Origin: CAZKWG01 sp964615375
GTDB lineage: Bacteria; Myxococcota_A; UBA796; CAZKWG01
DNA: 64,000 nt
NCBI GenBank assembly: GCA_964615375.1
Contig: CAZTOW010000005.1
Span: forward strand, 186,001-250,000
Reading direction: 5' to 3'
Shown here: piece by piece, positions 61,354-64,000 of the stretch
Position numbering within the stretch: the stretch's first letter is position 1
Layout of the letters: each line of letters begins with the position of its first letter
The notes under the pieces: generated by a model
Database searches by the model: none
Told to the model about the DNA's origin: nothing
Seen by the model: the letters and a program-made list of their open reading frames with translations, nothing else
Position numbers and translations under genes: made by a program

Positions 61354-63120
61354 ATGAGGCTCACACCGCTCGCCAAAGGGCTCATCACCTTCGTGGTCCT
61401 CGCCATCCTGGGCGGGATCATCGTCTTCCGCGACAGGCTCGCGCCGGGGGCGAAGAACAAGGTGGAGTCGAACGTCCCGCCCGTCGCCAAGCTCCCCGAC
61501 CAGGGCGCCAGCGGCCCCATGATCCCCGCCGCCACGGCGGGGGCGCCGGGCTGCACCGACAAGCCGGAGGTCCGCTTCTACCACTGGGCCTGGAACGCGC
61601 AGATGGGCATGATGCTGGCGACGGGGGGCCCGCAGGCCACCGCCGACAGCCTGATGTGCCAGAACGGCGTGAACCTCAAGCTCATCCGTGAGGACAACGT
61701 CGACACGATGCAGAGCCTGATGCTCGGCTTCGCCGAGAAGCTGAAGGCGGGCGAGGACAACCCGAGCGAGGGCGCGCACTTCGTCGCGATCATGGGCGAC
61801 GGCTCGGCCGCCTTCCTCAAGGGCCTGAACGACAACATGCGCAAGCTCGGCGATGACTACATGGCCATCATCGTCGGCTCGGCGGGCTACAGCCGCGGCG
61901 AGGACAAGTTCATGGGCCCGCCCTCCTGGAAGGAGAACCCGCAGAACGCGCGGGGCGGGCTGGTGGCGGGCTATCTGCGCGACGGCGACTGGAACATCGC
62001 GCTGAAGTGGCTGGGCGACAACCAGATCCCCAACAACCCCAACGAGCAGATCTACGACCCGGACGCGCTGAACTGGGTGAACGCGAGCGACTACATCGAC
62101 GCGGCCCAGAAGTACGTGACCGGCTTCTGCGTGGAGCTGGAGAACAAGAAGAGCGGGACGAAGGAGAAGAAGTGCGTGGACGGCGTCGTGACCTGGACGC
62201 CGGGCGACGTGACCGTGGCCCAGGAGAAGGGCGGTCTGGTCAGCATCGTGTCGACGAACGAGTACCGCTCCCAGATGCCCAACGTCATCATCGGCCACAA
62301 GAAGTGGATGGGCGAGCACCGCGAGATCGTCAAGGGGATGCTGAACGCGATCTTCCAGGCCGGTGACCAGATCAAGGCGAGCGACGAGGCCCTGCGCAAG
62401 GCCGCGGCGGTCAGCGCCCTGGTCTACAACGAGAAGGACGCGGGCTACTGGTACAAGTACTTCAAGATCCAGAAGGAGAAGGACAAGCAGGGCCTGGAGG
62501 TGGAGCTGGGCGGATCCTCCGTGAACAACCTCTCGGACAACCTCGCGCTCTTCGGGCTCTCCCAGGGCTCGGCCAACGCCTTCGCCGCGACCTACAACGT
62601 CTTCGCCGCGATCGTGAAGAGCCAGTACCCCGACCTGATGCCGGACTGGTACCCGGTGGACCAGATCACGGACACCTCCTACATCCGCGAGCTGGCGGCG
62701 GCCTCGGCCCCGACCACGGCGGCGGACCTGGCCACCTTCTCCGACGAGCAGAAGGTGGAGCAGGTGGTGAGCCGGCGGCAGTGGAACATCGAGTTCGCCT
62801 CGGGCAAGGCCACGTTCACGCCGAAGGCCCAGGCGGAGCTCCAGCAGCTGCTAAACGACCTGGTCATCGCCGGCGGCACGCTGGTGGAGATCCACGGCCA
62901 CACGGACAACCAGGGCAACCCCGACAAGAACATGCAGCTCTCCGAGGACCGGGCGTTTGCCGTGAAGACCTGGCTGGAGCAGCAGGCGCCGGCCAACTTC
63001 CCCAAGGGCCGCGTCAAGGTCTTCGCCCACGGGCAGACCGAGCCGCTGGAGCCGAACAGCACCAACGAGGGTCGGGCCCGCAACCGCCGGGTGGAGATCG
63101 TGATGGGGACGGTGAAGTAG
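61354..63120 (+). CDS. ABC substrate-binding protein fused to an OmpA peptidoglycan-binding domain
   Basis: The 588-aa product has an N-terminal uncleaved-looking anchor (LITFVVLAILGGIIVF) and a periplasmic binding-protein-like region of about 400 residues similar in layout to NMT1/TauA-type proteins (GWVLANDA-like pattern absent; segments such as VPKLPDQGASGPMIP and SIVSTNEYRSQMPNVIIGHKKW are visible). The last 110 residues form an OmpA_C domain: VEIHGHTDNQGNPDKNMQLS, then RVKVFAHGQTEPLEPN and NRRVEI, with the Asp/Arg pair that binds diaminopimelate. A permease gene follows 3 bp later and an ATPase gene overlaps that, so this is an importer whose binding protein is anchored to both membrane and peptidoglycan. 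Confidence 0.82.
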   Translation: MRLTPLAKGLITFVVLAILGGIIVFRDRLAPGAKNKVESNVPPVAKLPDQGASGPMIPAATAGAPGCTDKPEVRFYHWAWNAQMGMMLATGGPQATADSLMCQNGVNLKLIREDNVDTMQSLMLGFAEKLKAGEDNPSEGAHFVAIMGDGSAAFLKGLNDNMRKLGDDYMAIIVGSAGYSRGEDKFMGPPSWKENPQNARGGLVAGYLRDGDWNIALKWLGDNQIPNNPNEQIYDPDALNWVNASDYIDAAQKYVTGFCVELENKKSGTKEKKCVDGVVTWTPGDVTVAQEKGGLVSIVSTNEYRSQMPNVIIGHKKWMGEHREIVKGMLNAIFQAGDQIKASDEALRKAAAVSALVYNEKDAGYWYKYFKIQKEKDKQGLEVELGGSSVNNLSDNLALFGLSQGSANAFAATYNVFAAIVKSQYPDLMPDWYPVDQITDTSYIRELAAASAPTTAADLATFSDEQKVEQVVSRRQWNIEFASGKATFTPKAQAELQQLLNDLVIAGGTLVEIHGHTDNQGNPDKNMQLSEDRAFAVKTWLEQQAPANFPKGRVKVFAHGQTEPLEPNSTNEGRARNRRVEIVMGTVK

Positions 63121-63123
63121 CGA

Positions 63124-63918
63124 ATGAACGCCGAGAAGATCAAGGCCGCCTTCCTGCCGAACCGGGCGATCGACGCCACGGTCGCCCTCGGGCTGGTCCT
63201 GGTCTGGGCGGCGCTCGGGCTGCTGGTCTGGGCGCTCTCCCCCTGGAAGAGCCTGCCCGGTCCGGGCGAGGTGTTCTCGGCGCTCTCCAACCTGTGGTGG
63301 GAGCAGGGCATGGGGCCCGAGCTCTTCACCACGCTCAAGCTCATCCTGCACGCGCTCCTGCTGACCGTGCTGCTGTCGATGTCGCTGAGCTATCTGACGG
63401 TGATCGCGGCCTTCCGGCCGCTGGTCGCCGCGGTCAGCAAGCTGCGGTTCTTAGGCATCACCGGCCTGGTCGTGCCGTTCACGCTGCTGACCGGCGGGGG
63501 CTATGACCTCAAGCTGGTCCTGCTGGTCTTCGGGATGAGCACCTTCTTCGTGACCGCCATGGCCAGCGAGGTGATCAGCATCCCCCGCGAGCGCTTCGAC
63601 CACATGCGGGTGCTGGGCGCCAGCGAGGGCCGCATCCTGTGGGAGGTGGTCATCCTGGGCACGCTGGACAAGGCGCTGGACATCCTGCGCCAGAACCTGG
63701 CGATCGGCTGGGCGATGATCACGATGGTGGAGGGCATCAGCCGGGCCGAGGGCGGGCTGGGCGCGATGATCCTCAATCAGAACAAGCACTTCCATCTGGC
63801 GGAGGTCTACGCCATCCTGATCGCCATCCTGGGCGTGGGGCTGCTCCTGGACTACGGGATGGGCGTGCTGACGCGGATCCTGTGCCCGTACGCGGCGCTG
63901 GACCAGGTGAGGCGCTGA
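63124..63918 (+). CDS. ABC transporter permease, TauC/SsuC-like
   Basis: The 264-aa product has about six hydrophobic segments (ALGLVLVWAALGLLVWAL, LILHALLLTVLLSMSLSYL, LVVPFTLLTGGGYDLKL) and an EAA-type loop for ATPase contact (REREFDHMRVLGASEGRILWEVV-like: RFDHMRVLGASEGRILW). It matches the BPD_transp_1 family used by nitrate/sulfonate/taurine importers. Start 3 bp after the OmpA-fused binding protein; its stop overlaps the next gene (TGATG). Confidence 0.88.
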   Translation: MNAEKIKAAFLPNRAIDATVALGLVLVWAALGLLVWALSPWKSLPGPGEVFSALSNLWWEQGMGPELFTTLKLILHALLLTVLLSMSLSYLTVIAAFRPLVAAVSKLRFLGITGLVVPFTLLTGGGYDLKLVLLVFGMSTFFVTAMASEVISIPRERFDHMRVLGASEGRILWEVVILGTLDKALDILRQNLAIGWAMITMVEGISRAEGGLGAMILNQNKHFHLAEVYAILIAILGVGLLLDYGMGVLTRILCPYAALDQVRR

Positions 63919-64000
63919 TGGCACACGGGGACGTGCTCCTGGATGTGCAGGACCTCGGGCTCACGCTCGGCGGGCGGCTCATCCTGGACGGCGTGAGCTT
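63918..64000 (+). CDS. ABC transporter ATP-binding protein (cut by window edge)
   Basis: ATG 63918 shares a base with the permease stop. The visible 27 residues (VLLDVQDLGLTLGGRLILDGVS) match the start of ABC ATPases just before the Walker A motif, with the typical first strand and 'ILDGVS'. The rest is beyond the window. It completes a three-gene importer operon. Confidence 0.8.
   Translation, partial: MAHGDVLLDVQDLGLTLGGRLILDGVS

Noticed and set aside
1..64000. tRNA, rRNA or CRISPR loci
   Set aside because: I saw no T-arm/D-arm patterns in intergenic DNA, no rRNA-like stretches and no regularly spaced direct repeats.

Overview
This window is one very GC-rich bacterial scaffold (about 70% GC by eye) that most resembles an uncultured Myxococcota / former Deltaproteobacteria genome. 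The signs are large eukaryotic-like Ser/Thr kinases, many small lipoproteins with low-complexity Gly/Glu/Thr linkers, FG-GAP lipoproteins with acidic 'DCDDxD' metal-binding motifs, an extracytoplasmic von Willebrand A lipoprotein, and dense gene packing with many GTGA, ATGA or TGATG stop/start overlaps. A 100-N run at 25323-25422 shows it is an assembled scaffold. All names come from reading motifs; no database search was possible. I saw no rRNA, tRNA or CRISPR.

Left part (1-14.4 kb): a KshA-like Rieske oxygenase; a BlaI repressor with an M56 sensor peptidase that carries a lytic-transglycosylase domain, behind a promoter covered by two dyad operators; hypothetical and lipoprotein genes; a 1257-aa repeat protein overlapping a papain-like lipoprotein; a complete IS1380-type element (9392-11373) with inverted ends and a 7-bp direct repeat; an M91 (NleD-like) zinc-protease effector candidate with an overlapping lipoprotein; and an aminotransferase.

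Middle part (14.4-43 kb): cyaY and a 1304-aa PknK-type kinase/AAA/TPR protein; an FG-GAP lipoprotein; a small operon ending in a Rieske ferredoxin; a FIST-domain protein; a second signalling cluster (secreted protein, membrane kinase, FG-GAP lipoprotein, STAS protein); a minus-strand AAA ATPase with a small nuclease-like partner (candidate defence pair); DUF2625, vWA lipoprotein, ABC exporter and lipoprotein amine oxidase genes; the housekeeping operon def-fmt-rpe; a DegT aminotransferase plus radical SAM pair; then a hairpin-rich intergenic region with a strong terminator and an NYN-domain RNase gene.

Right part (43-64 kb): a GldF/GldG-like ABC permease set with a DUF4340 protein, an outer-membrane barrel, cinA, ruvX, an asparagine-synthetase homologue without the Cys nucleophile, a possible UPF0158 protein, lspA, ETF-quinone oxidoreductase, two lipoproteins, uvrC, a DUF5916 barrel protein, a membrane coiled-coil protein, and the start of an ABC importer operon whose solute-binding protein is fused to an OmpA peptidoglycan-binding domain. 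The best candidates for undescribed biology are the BlaI/M56-transglycosylase sensor, the ATPase/nuclease-like pair, the hairpin array with the NYN gene, the Cys-less asparagine synthetase and the peptidoglycan-anchored ABC importer.
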